NCBI GenBank assembly: GCA_000151295.1
Contig: GG745337.1
Location: 332,438-380,067, forward strand
DNA length: 47,630 nucleotides
Reading direction: 5' to 3'
DNA from: Allomyces macrogynus ATCC 38327
Lineage: Eukaryota; Blastocladiomycota; Blastocladiomycetes; Blastocladiales; Blastocladiaceae
The notes beneath the pieces were generated by a model that worked only from the letters and a program-made list of their open reading frames with translations, made no database searches and was not told where the DNA came from. The stretch's first letter is position 1; each line of letters begins with the position of its first letter. Shown here in pieces: positions 19,727-28,286 of the stretch. Position numbers and translations under genes: made by a program.

Positions 19727-21675
19727 CCAATGCGCACAACGTCGACCCATGCCGAGAAGGAGTACGAGTTGAAGACGCTCCCGCCTGGCAGGTTGACTTG
19801 GAGCCCGACCACCTTCCCAGCCGGAACAGTCAGGATACAGGGCAAGACATGTGGACTGTTCACGATGCCGTACGTGTGCGTCACGCCGTTTAGGTACCCA
19901 GCGTCAATGGTGCTGGTCCCCGGAGTGAACCCAACCCAGCGCCAGTACACGGGCGTGTTGACGATCGTGGACTGAGGGCCCGGGACCTGGGTCCAAGTGC
20001 CCGCCATGCTGACAGAGTAAGTCTCGGCCTTGACAAAGACAAACTGTCCAGGCATCACGCCGGCCGAGTAGCTCGACGCGCCCTCTCCTTCAATGCGGTC
20101 CACTGCCTGGTCCATGCTCTGCCGGTTGTCGTCAATCGTGCGCCCTGCTGAAGAAGTCCCAAGCCCAAACCAGAAGCGGGCGGGGATACTGTACAAGCTG
20201 GACGACTGGAGCTGTCCAAGCGTGACGGCATGGTTTGTAGCAGTAGCGTCACTGCACGCAATGTTCCCTGCGACCGTCAGCTTGTCTGTCTTGCCGACGG
20301 GACTCACGCCGATGGCAACGTTCCCAGAGCTGCAGATCTGGGCGGACGTAGAGACCCCTGTGCCCATCTCAAAGTACCCGTACCCCGCCGCAGCATTGTG
20401 GGCCAAATTGAACACCTTGGCCGCATTGTTGAAGAAGTCGATGTAGGAAACGCCCGTGTTGGCCGCGCCGGCCGTGTTTGCCGTGAACGTCAGGCTTGCA
20501 TTTCCTGTACTCTGGATGTACTGGCCCGTGGTGGTCAGCCAGTTTGTCCCGAGCCCGCCTGAGACGACCAGTGCGCCTGTCGTCTTGGACGTCGTCGGCG
20601 TTGTATTTGTGACAACGACCTGCCCGGCGACGGACGCCTTCCCGCCAACGCTCAGCGCCTTGCCCACGCCAAGTCCGCCAGAAACAACGAGTCCGCCCGT
20701 GGACGTGCTTGTCGAGTCAGTCGTGGCAGTGAACGTCGTCTGCTGCGTGGTGTTGGCCAGCGGTGCGATCAGCGCCTGGACTTGCGTGAGGTTTGTGGCG
20801 TGCCCGCCGACTGTTGCAGAGGCACACGATACGTTGCCCACCGCCACGAGATTCCCCTGGATCCAGGCCGACTTGCCCACCCCGAGTCCGCCTGCGACCG
20901 TTACCGCGCCAGTCGTGGCGCTGGACGTATCCGCGGTACTCGACAATGCGATGCTGGATCCAAGCGGCAAGCTGGACAGGGAGATCGTCCCGGTCAACTT
21001 GGCCGCGTCCATCCCCACGATCATCCCGTTTGTCACAGGCGGGACGTTGGACGTGGACAGAGTCCCAGATACGGCGGATGCAGGTACAGTACCTATCGCG
21101 ACCTGGCCTGACGAAACGATCAGGGACGTCCCGTCGATGGGCAAGGACAAGGCAGACACCTGCCCGGTGATCAAGGACCCATCAATGGCTGCCGGCATGT
21201 TCTCCGGCTGCAGCCGTCCAGTGAGCATGGTCGTGGGGATCGTGCCGGTTAGCTTGGACGTCGCCAAGGACGCGACTGACGCCCCGGGGATCGTCCCGAC
21301 CGACAGGGAGCCAGATCCCGACGAGACGATCGTGGTGTTGTCAATGCGGGCGCTGATCTCCTTTCCCGAAACAGTGATGCCCGTGCCGGCGGTCACTGGG
21401 GACACAAGAGCCATGTCCACGTATCCTTTCGTTGCGGCATCCGTGGACTGTGTTGGAGGACTGGTCAGGGAGACCTTGGTGAACGACGGCGACAGCACAG
21501 TGGACACCGCCCGGCCATTGATGGAGATGTTCTGTCCGCTGGTCAGGGTCGTGGCCGCCTCCACGTATGCCTTGGTTGCATACTGGCTGAGGTCCACGTT
21601 GGGCGTGGATACCGCTGGTTGGGTCGTGGACAGGGTCGGCGGCTTGTTGAAGATGCGCGAGTCCAGCGAGTCCAT
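19723..21675 (-). CDS. large fibre-like virion protein with GGLGVGKS repeats
   Basis: 650-aa protein, rich in Thr, Ser, Gly and Ala, with recurring units of the form TTGAVTVAGGLGVGKS, STGGLVVSGGLGVGKALSVGG and TTGALVVSGGLG. Such repeats are known from fibre or tail-like proteins of algal and giant viruses and PLVs, probably beta-structured trimeric stalks. The N-terminus (MDSLDSRIFNKPP) may anchor the virion; the C-terminus ends WVDVVRIG. ATG 21675 was chosen over 21771 because GTAAG (21681-21677) lies directly upstream and the alternative would overlap the divergent gene. Intact. Probably a host-recognition fibre, by inference. Confidence 0.72.
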   Translation of the reverse strand: MDSLDSRIFNKPPTLSTTQPAVSTPNVDLSQYATKAYVEAATTLTSGQNISINGRAVSTVLSPSFTKVSLTSPPTQSTDAATKGYVDMALVSPVTAGTGITVSGKEISARIDNTTIVSSGSGSLSVGTIPGASVASLATSKLTGTIPTTMLTGRLQPENMPAAIDGSLITGQVSALSLPIDGTSLIVSSGQVAIGTVPASAVSGTLSTSNVPPVTNGMIVGMDAAKLTGTISLSSLPLGSSIALSSTADTSSATTGAVTVAGGLGVGKSAWIQGNLVAVGNVSCASATVGGHATNLTQVQALIAPLANTTQQTTFTATTDSTSTSTGGLVVSGGLGVGKALSVGGKASVAGQVVVTNTTPTTSKTTGALVVSGGLGTNWLTTTGQYIQSTGNASLTFTANTAGAANTGVSYIDFFNNAAKVFNLAHNAAAGYGYFEMGTGVSTSAQICSSGNVAIGVSPVGKTDKLTVAGNIACSDATATNHAVTLGQLQSSSLYSIPARFWFGLGTSSAGRTIDDNRQSMDQAVDRIEGEGASSYSAGVMPGQFVFVKAETYSVSMAGTWTQVPGPQSTIVNTPVYWRWVGFTPGTSTIDAGYLNGVTHTYGIVNSPHVLPCILTVPAGKVVGLQVNLPGGSVFNSYSFSAWVDVVRIG

Positions 21676-21712
21676 CCTTACCAGGACGGCGAAAAGATTC
21701 TCGCCTACTGTA
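21676..21712. promoter_or_regulatory. 37-bp divergent start region for two fibre-like genes
   Basis: Only 37 bases separate the minus-strand ATG (21675) from the plus-strand ATG (21713). On the minus strand it reads TTTT, spacer, GGTAAGG, ATG; on the plus strand TGTA directly before ATG. Any promoter must be extremely compact and bidirectional. Confidence 0.65.
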
Positions 21713-22497
21713 ATGGCTTCCACGACACCTGACTCGCACCTCAACGTCCGCCAGCTGACGGCCAGCACCATGGATCAATCGGGGCAAGACCTCACGATCC
21801 AGCTCGCCCGCGGGACAGTGCGGTTCGACCACACCAACACAGACCTCATTGTCCACTCCAATGCGCCGGCTGGATGCGGCATCGCCCTCACGGGGAACGG
21901 TGGGGTGGGCGCGTCCGTGGACTTTTCTATGAGCCCATGGGGAGGGCGCCCCGGCGGCCCGCAGTGCGTGATCAACTGTGAGGACGTGGGGGATGGGGCC
22001 GTCGAGCTCTCCACCGCGATCGCCCAACCAGGCGACACTACCGGGCTGCCCATGACCGTGACAACTGTGAACCATGCAGGACTGTCCGTGAATACGGATC
22101 CGTGCGCCCCCGACGTCTCCCTCCACGTCCATGGCAACGCGATCTTTGACGATAGCTTCCTGCAAGCGACCTGGTTCGGCAGTCATGGTCAGCCGTTTGT
22201 GAAGCATGTCTTCCTGGACTATGAGATGCAGTACAGCACACCCACTCGTACGACATCACGTCCGTCCTGGACGTGGCGGACGTGAACAGCATCCTTGGCG
22301 CCCAGGTCTGGTTCCGTGATGTGTACACGAGCCGGATCCACCTGGACACGGCGAGCCACAGCGTCGAGTTCAGCACCGACGCCAACGGCCGTATCTGGAT
22401 GACCATCGCCAAGGACACGACGTCCGTCCAGTATCACGTCTGCGTCCTGCTCACGGTCTCGAATCAGGCCCAAGGCCGCGGGAACACGGCGAATTAA
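21713..22497 (+). pseudogene. second fibre-like virion protein, frameshifted
   Basis: Starts MASTTPDSHLNVRQLT at ATG 21713 and stays open to 22285. After about 22233 the likely continuation lies in another frame (HSYDITSVLDVADVNSILG, with QVWFRDVYTSRIHL after it, ending at 22497), so a single-base indel separates the parts. The whole would be about 260 residues, rich in beta-prone segments, Gly, Thr and Ser. No family recognised; the position beside the large fibre and opposite orientation suggest a partner such as a fibre tip or attachment protein (inference). Either a real lesion or a consensus error. Confidence 0.55.
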
Positions 22498-22515
22498 TTT
22501 GTGGGGAGTACAGTA

Positions 22516-22767
22516 ATGGACCTTGCCGAGTTTGCCTTGACCAACAATCCGCGCAACGTCGCAAACGATGCCCAGACGCTGGCCGCGTCGCTCCAGGAGC
22601 GCCCTGTGGCATCCATAGAGAACATGCTTTCTGAGAAGCACGCCCGGAAGCGTCAGCGCAAGATCCAGCGCGTGCACCGCCAGCTGTACAGCGACCCCCA
22701 TGCAAATGACAACTCGCTGACGCGTCAGCGGATTCTTGCACGCATCAGACGCGCGAGTGTGTTGTAG
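22516..22767 (+). CDS. small basic protein, 83-84 aa
   Basis: Starts MDLAEFALTNNPRNVANDAQ at ATG 22516, with GTA directly before it. The C-terminal half is strongly basic (KHARKRQRKIQRVHRQL, then RQRILARIRRASVL) and could bind DNA or the packaged genome. An alternative GTG start at 22501 is less likely. First gene of the plus-strand run of virion genes. Function not recognised. Confidence 0.65.
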   Translation: MDLAEFALTNNPRNVANDAQTLAASLQERPVASIENMLSEKHARKRQRKIQRVHRQLYSDPHANDNSLTRQRILARIRRASVL

Positions 22768-22791
22768 ATTATTTTTTGTGCCCATAGGTAA

Positions 22792-23331
22792 ATGCCCAAG
22801 TCCAAGTACCCACCCGCCGACGTGGTCGAGACCGTCCCAGAGTCCAGCTCGGACCTGGACGACGACGCCATCGAACAGTGCCTGAACGAGATCAAGCAGT
22901 CCAAGCTCTGGACACAGAACCGCACGGGGCGGTACAAACGGGACGCGCCGAAGAAGGATCCCGCGGCAGTCAACGAGCAGCGCCTGGCCGCTCTCGCCAA
23001 GGCGCGTGAAGTCCGCGCGGAAAAGCTGGCGCAGCGCAAGGCGGACCTTGAGCGCAACAAACGGGCCAAGGTCAAGGAGCTGGCCGAGCGTCTTGCCGCC
23101 AAACGGTCCATGCGGGCTCGCCCTGCCCCGCCCATCAGCGATGATTCGCCGAGTGAGGACGTGGACATCATCGTCAAACCGCGTCGCAAGCAGCGGGTCG
23201 TGTACGTGGACGAGTCCAGTGACAGTGAGCCAGCGCCTGTCAAGGCACGTCCGCGCCGTGCTCCGGCTGCCAAGCCGGCCAAGGCCAAGGTCCAGGACCC
23301 GGTCGGTGACTTCAGCCGTCTTTTTTCGTGA
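22792..23331 (+). CDS. charged coiled-coil protein, 179 aa
   Basis: Starts MPKSKYPPADVVETVPESSS. Residues about 60-110 form a Lys/Arg/Glu/Ala-rich helix (LAALAKAREVRAEKLAQRK, then ADLERNKRAKVKELAERLA) likely to be a coiled coil. The C-terminus has acidic patches and a proline/lysine-rich tail (ARPRRAPAAKPAKAKVQ) ending FSRLFS. Promoter-like T6 (22772-22777) and GGTAA directly before ATG. Possibly a core or scaffold protein; no family assigned. Confidence 0.7.
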   Translation: MPKSKYPPADVVETVPESSSDLDDDAIEQCLNEIKQSKLWTQNRTGRYKRDAPKKDPAAVNEQRLAALAKAREVRAEKLAQRKADLERNKRAKVKELAERLAAKRSMRARPAPPISDDSPSEDVDIIVKPRRKQRVVYVDESSDSEPAPVKARPRRAPAAKPAKAKVQDPVGDFSRLFS

Positions 23332-23344
23332 CGTACGGTAAGAC

Positions 23345-23656
23345 ATGTTCTTTGGTAACGTTTTGAACTCGCTCAAGGGATACGCGGGCATGGCCGGCCG
23401 CGCGCTCATCCGCGGGATTGACTACGGCAAGCGCGTGATCCACGAGAAAGTATCGCCCATCGTCGGGACAGCCCGACACTACTCGGGGATGGTCGCCAGC
23501 TTGCCCATCCCTGTCTTGTCCGACATCGCCAAGGGCATCCACCTTGCGTCCGGGCTGGTCGAGGAGGGTCTTGCGCGCGTGGATCCGGTCCTGGACTCGA
23601 TCGCCCAGGTCGGCCATACCATCAATCGTGCGCTGGGCGAGGAAGGATACGACTAA
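23345..23656 (+). CDS. small amphipathic protein, 103 aa, likely minor virion component
   Basis: Starts MFFGNVLNSLKGYAGMAGRA with a hydrophobic/amphipathic N-terminus, then helices containing VSPIVGTARHYSGMVASLP and IAKGIHLASGLVEEGLARV. Size and amphipathic character recall small membrane-active or cement proteins encoded between coiled-coil and ATPase genes in related elements, but I cannot name a family. T6 (23321-23326), GGTAAG at 23338-23343, ATG 23345. Intact. Confidence 0.65.
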   Translation: MFFGNVLNSLKGYAGMAGRALIRGIDYGKRVIHEKVSPIVGTARHYSGMVASLPIPVLSDIAKGIHLASGLVEEGLARVDPVLDSIAQVGHTINRALGEEGYD

Positions 23657-23680
23657 CAAATTTTGTAGGGGTACAGTAAG

Positions 23681-23773
23681 ATGGTCCTTTTCCTTGCCGC
23701 CTTCGGAGCGTACGTCCTGGCCCTTGAGTGCATCGAGTGCGCGAGGTGGGTCTACACATCTTTCTCTGGGTAA
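23681..23773 (+). CDS. 30-aa single-span membrane peptide
   Basis: MVLFLAAFGAYVLALECIE and a short tail ending WVYTSFSG. The hydrophobic first 18 residues fit one membrane span. GTAAG (23676-23680) abuts the ATG, and the stop TAA is embedded in the GGGTAAGGGTAATG string that precedes the ATPase start. The same start context as its neighbours is the main argument that so small an ORF is real. Confidence 0.55.
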   Translation: MVLFLAAFGAYVLALECIECARWVYTSFSG

Positions 23774-23778
23774 GGGTA

Positions 23779-24542
23779 ATGAAGTACGTGATCAAGCCGT
23801 TGGACAATGCCGACCCGCGTGGAGCGCCCTCATTGATCCCCACGCCGTCGTTCTCGTGCGCTGTCGTGGCAGCCCGTGGATCCGGCAAGACGAACATGAT
23901 GCTTAACATGGTGACGCGCTTCTACCGCGGGACTTTTGGCCGTATCATCGTGTGCTGTCCCAGCTTCCACTCGGACGAGAAGTGGAAGCTCTTGTTCCAG
24001 CCCATCCTGAGAGTCCCTCGCCGGTCCCGCACCGAGGCGCGCCTCTTCCAGGACCACGTTGAGGACAATGAACCGGATCCGCGCGTACCGTCCGAGGCGG
24101 ACGTGCACACCTCCGCAGACACGTTTGGCAGGTCATCCGCGCCCTGATCGACGACCAACTCGAGACGCGCCCAAAGGATCGGCAGCACGTCTTGTTGATC
24201 CTGGATGATTGCGCCGCGACCGGGATCCTGAAGAGCAAGACGCTGATCGACTGCGTCATGAACGGGCGACACTACAAGATCTCGACCTTGTATGTCACCC
24301 AGAGCTACTTCCAGCTGGCCAAGGCGCTCCGCCTGAACACTACGAACTTCATGCTGTACAGCACGGGCAACCAGAAGGAGATCGCGTCCTTCTACCAGGA
24401 GCACCACTGCGGGAAGACCTGGGACCATTGGCGGGCCATCTACGACCACTGCGTCGCCGAGACGTACAGCTTCCTCCATGTGAACTACAAGAACGACAAC
24501 GAGCACAAGCTGGTGAAGCGGTTTGAGGCCTGCGTGAATTGA
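23779..24542 (+). pseudogene. FtsK/HerA-type genome-packaging ATPase, one frameshift
   Basis: Pumps DNA into the capsid; one of the hallmark genes of PLVs, virophages and polintons. The first frame (ATG 23779) has Walker A AARGSGKTNM at residues 33-42, then FGRIIVCCPSFHSDEKW. The second frame has Walker B VLLILDDCAATG (about 24190-24226) and the C-terminal sequence LYVTQSYFQLAKALRLNTTN with the sensor-like TQS, ending at 24542. A one-base shift at a short T run near 24122-24126 best explains the break, because both sides read as ATPase. The second stretch overlaps the next gene's upstream T-rich region. Either the provirus cannot package or the consensus is wrong. Confidence 0.85.
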
Positions 24543-24553
24543 TTTTCTCGGAT

Positions 24554-25693
24554 ATGTATATGGAGCGTACCCGAGACACACCAGCACCAACCCGCACCGC
24601 AAAGCCGCCCAAGGACCCACTCCACAAAGTCGCGCGTACAGGTGGGATGCGGCAGATGGAACCCGAGTATCGGCGCAGTCCACGAGCGCATCCGCGTGGC
24701 AAGGGGCAGCCTGCCGTCGTCCGTACGCTGAAGACGCGCCTCCGCAAGGATCGGCTCGATCTCCCGGACGTTCCCACGGTAACACGCAGGGACTTGGAGG
24801 ACTCTCGCCCACCCCTGCTTGCGGCTGGCGCGCCCATGGACACGATCAGCAGCGCGTTCCTCCAGGCCCCCTTTGCGGCCCGCCAGGTTCAGCACGAGAA
24901 GGAGAACCACGCGGCGTACCGCGAGGAGGTCGTGTGCACCTACTCGAACACCAACGTAAGGCCGGACGGCCGTCTCCCACTCCCTCCAGGCGGGAGCTTT
25001 GAGTTCGTACGGCTCGTGGACTTCACCATGGAGAACAACTTCTATATCGTTGACGGGACAATGAACCAGTTCGACCTTACCTTGTGGCCGGCCGGGACAG
25101 CAGATCCGGCCGTGACTCCAGGACAGCGCCGGACTTATGTGATCCCTGTCGGTTGCTACACGATGGAGACGCTGGGCATGGTACTGTCCCAGACGATCTC
25201 CCTCTTCAACCCACTGCTGGACGTGGACATCACGTACAAGCTGTCGCTCAACGCGATCCGCAACGTGTCGCAGTCCCAGATCACCAAGGGGAACGAGTCA
25301 TACTGGTTCGCAGTCCACCCCTCGCCCCTGTTCGCGCGCGTCCTTGGACTCTCCCCTGGACAGTTCGATGTCCCGGCCCGGCTGCTTGTGTCCGACAACG
25401 TTGTCGACCTGAACGCAGGGATTTTTTCCCTGGTCATCCGCAGTCCTGAGTTGGGCGGGGGCGTCTCTAACAAGCACTACCACGGCGCGTACAGCGAGCC
25501 TGTCCTGGCTGTCTTCCCCGTGAACGCCTCCACGGGGTACAACATCACGTACCGCAATCTTGGCAGCGCGATGAGCTGGTTCGGCGGCGCGAACTCGCTC
25601 GACTCCTTTGGGATCGAGGTCGTGGACGGCAGCACAATGTCCCGCATCGACATCTCGCAGTGTCAGTGGTTCATGACGCTCAGCTTCGCGTAG
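24554..25693 (+). CDS. minor capsid (penton) protein candidate, single jelly roll
   Basis: About 380 aa. A basic, proline-rich N-terminal arm (about 110 residues) is followed by a beta-rich domain that matches PLV/polinton penton-type proteins in order and hydrophobic pattern: FVRLVDFTMENNFYIVDG, YVIPVGCYTMETLGMVLSQ, LDVDITYKLSLNAIRNVSQ, and a C-terminal MSRIDISQCQWFMTLSFA. It lies directly before the major capsid candidate, the usual order. Start ATG 24554 or 24560 (MYMERT or MERT). Unlike its neighbours it has no GTAAG before the start. Intact frame. Assignment is by pattern and gene order, not by a search. Confidence 0.72.
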   Translation: MYMERTRDTPAPTRTAKPPKDPLHKVARTGGMRQMEPEYRRSPRAHPRGKGQPAVVRTLKTRLRKDRLDLPDVPTVTRRDLEDSRPPLLAAGAPMDTISSAFLQAPFAARQVQHEKENHAAYREEVVCTYSNTNVRPDGRLPLPPGGSFEFVRLVDFTMENNFYIVDGTMNQFDLTLWPAGTADPAVTPGQRRTYVIPVGCYTMETLGMVLSQTISLFNPLLDVDITYKLSLNAIRNVSQSQITKGNESYWFAVHPSPLFARVLGLSPGQFDVPARLLVSDNVVDLNAGIFSLVIRSPELGGGVSNKHYHGAYSEPVLAVFPVNASTGYNITYRNLGSAMSWFGGANSLDSFGIEVVDGSTMSRIDISQCQWFMTLSFA

Positions 25694-25726
25694 AGGGCTT
25701 TTTTTTTTCGCGCGACAGGGTAAGCC

Positions 25727-26944
25727 ATGACATCCACGCTCAAGCTGTACGACTCGCTGCCCGAAATCGCCCCTGAGGAGGTCCTGTACCAGGTCCCGAG
25801 CCATGTGTCTGGCGAGCGCACGTTCAACAGTGTCCGCGCCGACACGGGGGCCGTGTACTCGGACTCGAACCGTACGATCAAGTTCCGCATCCCGGGCGTG
25901 GGGTCCAAGGCCATTGACCCGTCGAGCATGCTCTTCTTCTTTGACCATACCGCGACGTCCTCCAACAACCAGATCGTGATGGACGAGGGTGCCTTCAGCC
26001 CCATCCACACTGTCCGCTTCATGGATCAGTCCGGGGTGACCCTCTTTGAAACTCGCGAATACGCGCGCCTCCACGCTGCACTCCTGGACGTGACCGTGAA
26101 CACCTCACAGCGCATGAACCTCTTCCATCTTGGGATGGGGCCGCAGAGTACTCGCCCCGCCACTGGCCGAAAGTACGCGTGCCATCTCAAGGATCTCTTC
26201 GACACCAAGACGCTGATCTACCCGGCCATGTTCGGCTGCTTGTACCTGGAGATCACGCTGCGTCCTGACGCCGAGTGGCACGTCACATCTGCGGGGGGTA
26301 CTCAGTCGACCGGCGTGCAGTACACGCTCAACAACTGTGAGCTGCGCTGGGAGGACATTGAGCTATCGCCGGCCGTGAACCAGGTCCTTCTCAAGAAGTG
26401 GAGCAGCGACGGCATCAAGCACTACTACAAGGGCTGGACATACCACGGTCAGACCATTGGCCCTGGGCAGAACACCGTGGTGATCAACAACCGCAACAAG
26501 TCCCAGTCGACCTTGCTGATCGCACTCCAGGATGCTGCAGTGGCGTCGTCCCAGACAGTCACGACCGTCTCCAAGACGTATGACCGGACCCACGCAGGGG
26601 TTACGTTGATCCAGTTCAAGATTGGCAATGCCGTGTACCCCAACAAGCCGATCAAATCGTCCGTGGAGTCCTGGGCGCTCCTCAATTTGGCGTTCAACCA
26701 CAACGTCCGCGGCGTCATCTCGATGCAGGGGTACGCCGTTGACGGCAATCAGTTCCTGCTGGCGCTCAATCTGGACGTTGTCCGGTCCGCCATGTCTGGG
26801 AACTCGTCGGGCGTTGTCTCGAACTTGCCGATCGAGGTCATGATTGAGCTCCCATCAAACGCTCCGCAGACCAACTTCCATTCGTGGGTTGCCCACGATC
26901 GGGTCATCGTGGCATCGGCGAACGGGACGACCGTCATCCATTAA
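25727..26944 (+). CDS. major capsid protein candidate, double jelly roll
   Basis: 405 aa, consistent with short PLV-type major capsid proteins. Starts MTSTLKLYDSLPEIAPEEVL; the first barrel includes TIKFRIPGVGSKAIDPSSML and FFFDHTA, then VRFMDQSGVTLFETREYARL; the second includes YTLNNCELRWEDIEL and ISMQGYAVDGNQFLLALNL, ending near VIH. The promoter-like context is the clearest in the element: ten T (25699-25708), short spacer, GGGTAAGCC, ATG. Same strand and spacing (33 bases) as the penton gene. Major capsid identity rests on position and beta-rich pattern. Confidence 0.78.
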   Translation: MTSTLKLYDSLPEIAPEEVLYQVPSHVSGERTFNSVRADTGAVYSDSNRTIKFRIPGVGSKAIDPSSMLFFFDHTATSSNNQIVMDEGAFSPIHTVRFMDQSGVTLFETREYARLHAALLDVTVNTSQRMNLFHLGMGPQSTRPATGRKYACHLKDLFDTKTLIYPAMFGCLYLEITLRPDAEWHVTSAGGTQSTGVQYTLNNCELRWEDIELSPAVNQVLLKKWSSDGIKHYYKGWTYHGQTIGPGQNTVVINNRNKSQSTLLIALQDAAVASSQTVTTVSKTYDRTHAGVTLIQFKIGNAVYPNKPIKSSVESWALLNLAFNHNVRGVISMQGYAVDGNQFLLALNLDVVRSAMSGNSSGVVSNLPIEVMIELPSNAPQTNFHSWVAHDRVIVASANGTTVIH

Positions 26945-27008
26945 GATTCTTGCGCGTTAGGTAACGCGTTCGTGATGTGTTTTCTTGCGCGTCTCTCTGT
27001 AAGGCAAC

Positions 27009-27227
27009 ATGCCGCACCACAGCCAGGATCCCCGGTCGAGAACAGCGTCGTGCTTGGAGACCAAGGGCACGGATCAGCCGCGGACGAGCGCCGCGCAAGC
27101 ATCCAGGACAACAGCGCATCCAGGAGCACTCCCGCAGACGTACCGGCGAGACGGCCTGGCGGACTCACGAATGTACCTCGCCTTCCGTGAGCTGTGCAAG
27201 GGCCGGTACACCATGACGTTTGACTAA
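27009..27227 (+). CDS. 72-aa terminal protein of unknown function
   Basis: Starts MPHHSQDPRSRTASCLETKG; hydrophilic, rich in Ser, Thr, Arg, with a C-terminal segment DGLADSRMYLAFRELCKGRY. GTAAG at 26999-27003 lies five bases before ATG, and a TTTT run upstream (26981-26984) fits the element's start context. Last gene before the right terminal repeat. No family recognised. Confidence 0.5.
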   Translation: MPHHSQDPRSRTASCLETKGTDQPRTSAAQASRTTAHPGALPQTYRRDGLADSRMYLAFRELCKGRYTMTFD

Positions 27228-27629
27228 GGCTTCAAGTAAAGTCCCCTTGACTTGAAGTGGCCGTCTTCATGCACCATGTCCATGGCCCGCCACCCCATTC
27301 CGCTGCGCTGCATGGGGCCCCGCGGGAATCCACGGCAAGTCGCGGACTGACCGCCGCCCAGGGCTCGGCACGTCCATGACCGCCGCCACAAAAGTCCCAC
27401 GATCGCATCGACGCGCGACCCGGGCAAGCGTCTGGACGGGTCGCGGATGCGGGTCTCCTCCTTGTATTGCCGGCAGTCTCAGGGACTCTTCGCCGCGGGA
27501 TCCCACGTCCTTTGGGGGATGGACGGCCCTGACTGACCGGATCGTGACAGTGCGGGCGATCACTGTGCTCAGGGTAAGCCATGGACAGGATGGACAGGGT
27601 TCACTGTGATCACTCGCTCGGGGTAAGCC

Positions 27630-27872
27630 ATGGACAGGATGGACAGGATCACAGGCCCCTTTTACTTTGTCCGAGATGGGTGGGTGTGTAGATCCTATAC
27701 ACTTCTCTTCCTCTTCTTTTCCTATTTATCTAAAAAAACCCTGTCATCCTGTCCATCCTGTCCAGTTGCTTACCCCGAGCAAATTTGCTGGACAGGATCT
27801 GGACAGGATGGAAAGGATCCTGTCTGGGTTACCCCGAGTGAACAGGCCCTGATCCGGGACCACTTGGGGTAA
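27630..27872 (+). CDS. terminal-repeat mini-ORF with a capsid-gene-like start context
   Basis: 80-aa frame beginning MDRMDRITGPFYFVRDGW, with a hydrophobic core (TLLFLFFSYL). The start lies in CGGGGTAAGCCATGG, nearly the same string as before the major capsid ATG. A second copy is at 28041-28286, and a mirror copy is in the left repeat (13904-14146, minus). The protein is dominated by the nucleotide repeats and could be accidental. Confidence 0.25.
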   Translation: MDRMDRITGPFYFVRDGWVCRSYTLLFLFFSYLSKKTLSSCPSCPVAYPEQICWTGSGQDGKDPVWVTPSEQALIRDHLG

Positions 27873-28040
27873 GCAATTGGTCGCCCATCTACGTTGTGGG
27901 CCCCCCAGGATCCGGGACCACTTGGGGTAAGCAATTGGTCGCCCATCTACGTTGTGGGCCCCCCAGGATCCGGGGCCACTCGGGGTAAGCCATGGACAGG
28001 ATGGACAGGGTTCACCGTGATCACTTGCTCGGGGTAAGCC

Positions 28041-28286
28041 ATGGACAGGATGGACAGGATCACAGGGCCCTTTTACTTTGTCCGAGATGGGTGGGTGTGT
28101 GTAGATCCTATACACTTCTCTTCCTCTTCTTTTCCTATTTATCTAAAAAAAACCCTGTCATCCTGTCCATCCTGTCCAGTTGCTTACCCCGAGCAAATTT
28201 GCTGGACAGGATCTGGACAGGATGGAAAGGATCCTGTCCGGGTTACCCCGAGTGAACACACCCTGATCCGGGACCACTCAGGGTAA
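28041..28286 (+). CDS. second copy of the terminal-repeat mini-ORF
   Basis: 81 aa, nearly identical to the frame at 27630 as a result of the block duplication, with a CGGGGTAAGCCATGG start. Same doubts about coding status. Confidence 0.2.
   Translation: MDRMDRITGPFYFVRDGWVCVDPIHFSSSSFPIYLKKTLSSCPSCPVAYPEQICWTGSGQDGKDPVRVTPSEHTLIRDHSG

Noticed and set aside
20456..21712. Upstream extension of the second fibre frame on the plus strand
   Set aside because: It is antisense to the large fibre gene, and the ATG at 21713 follows a GTA motif, so the extension is a shadow.
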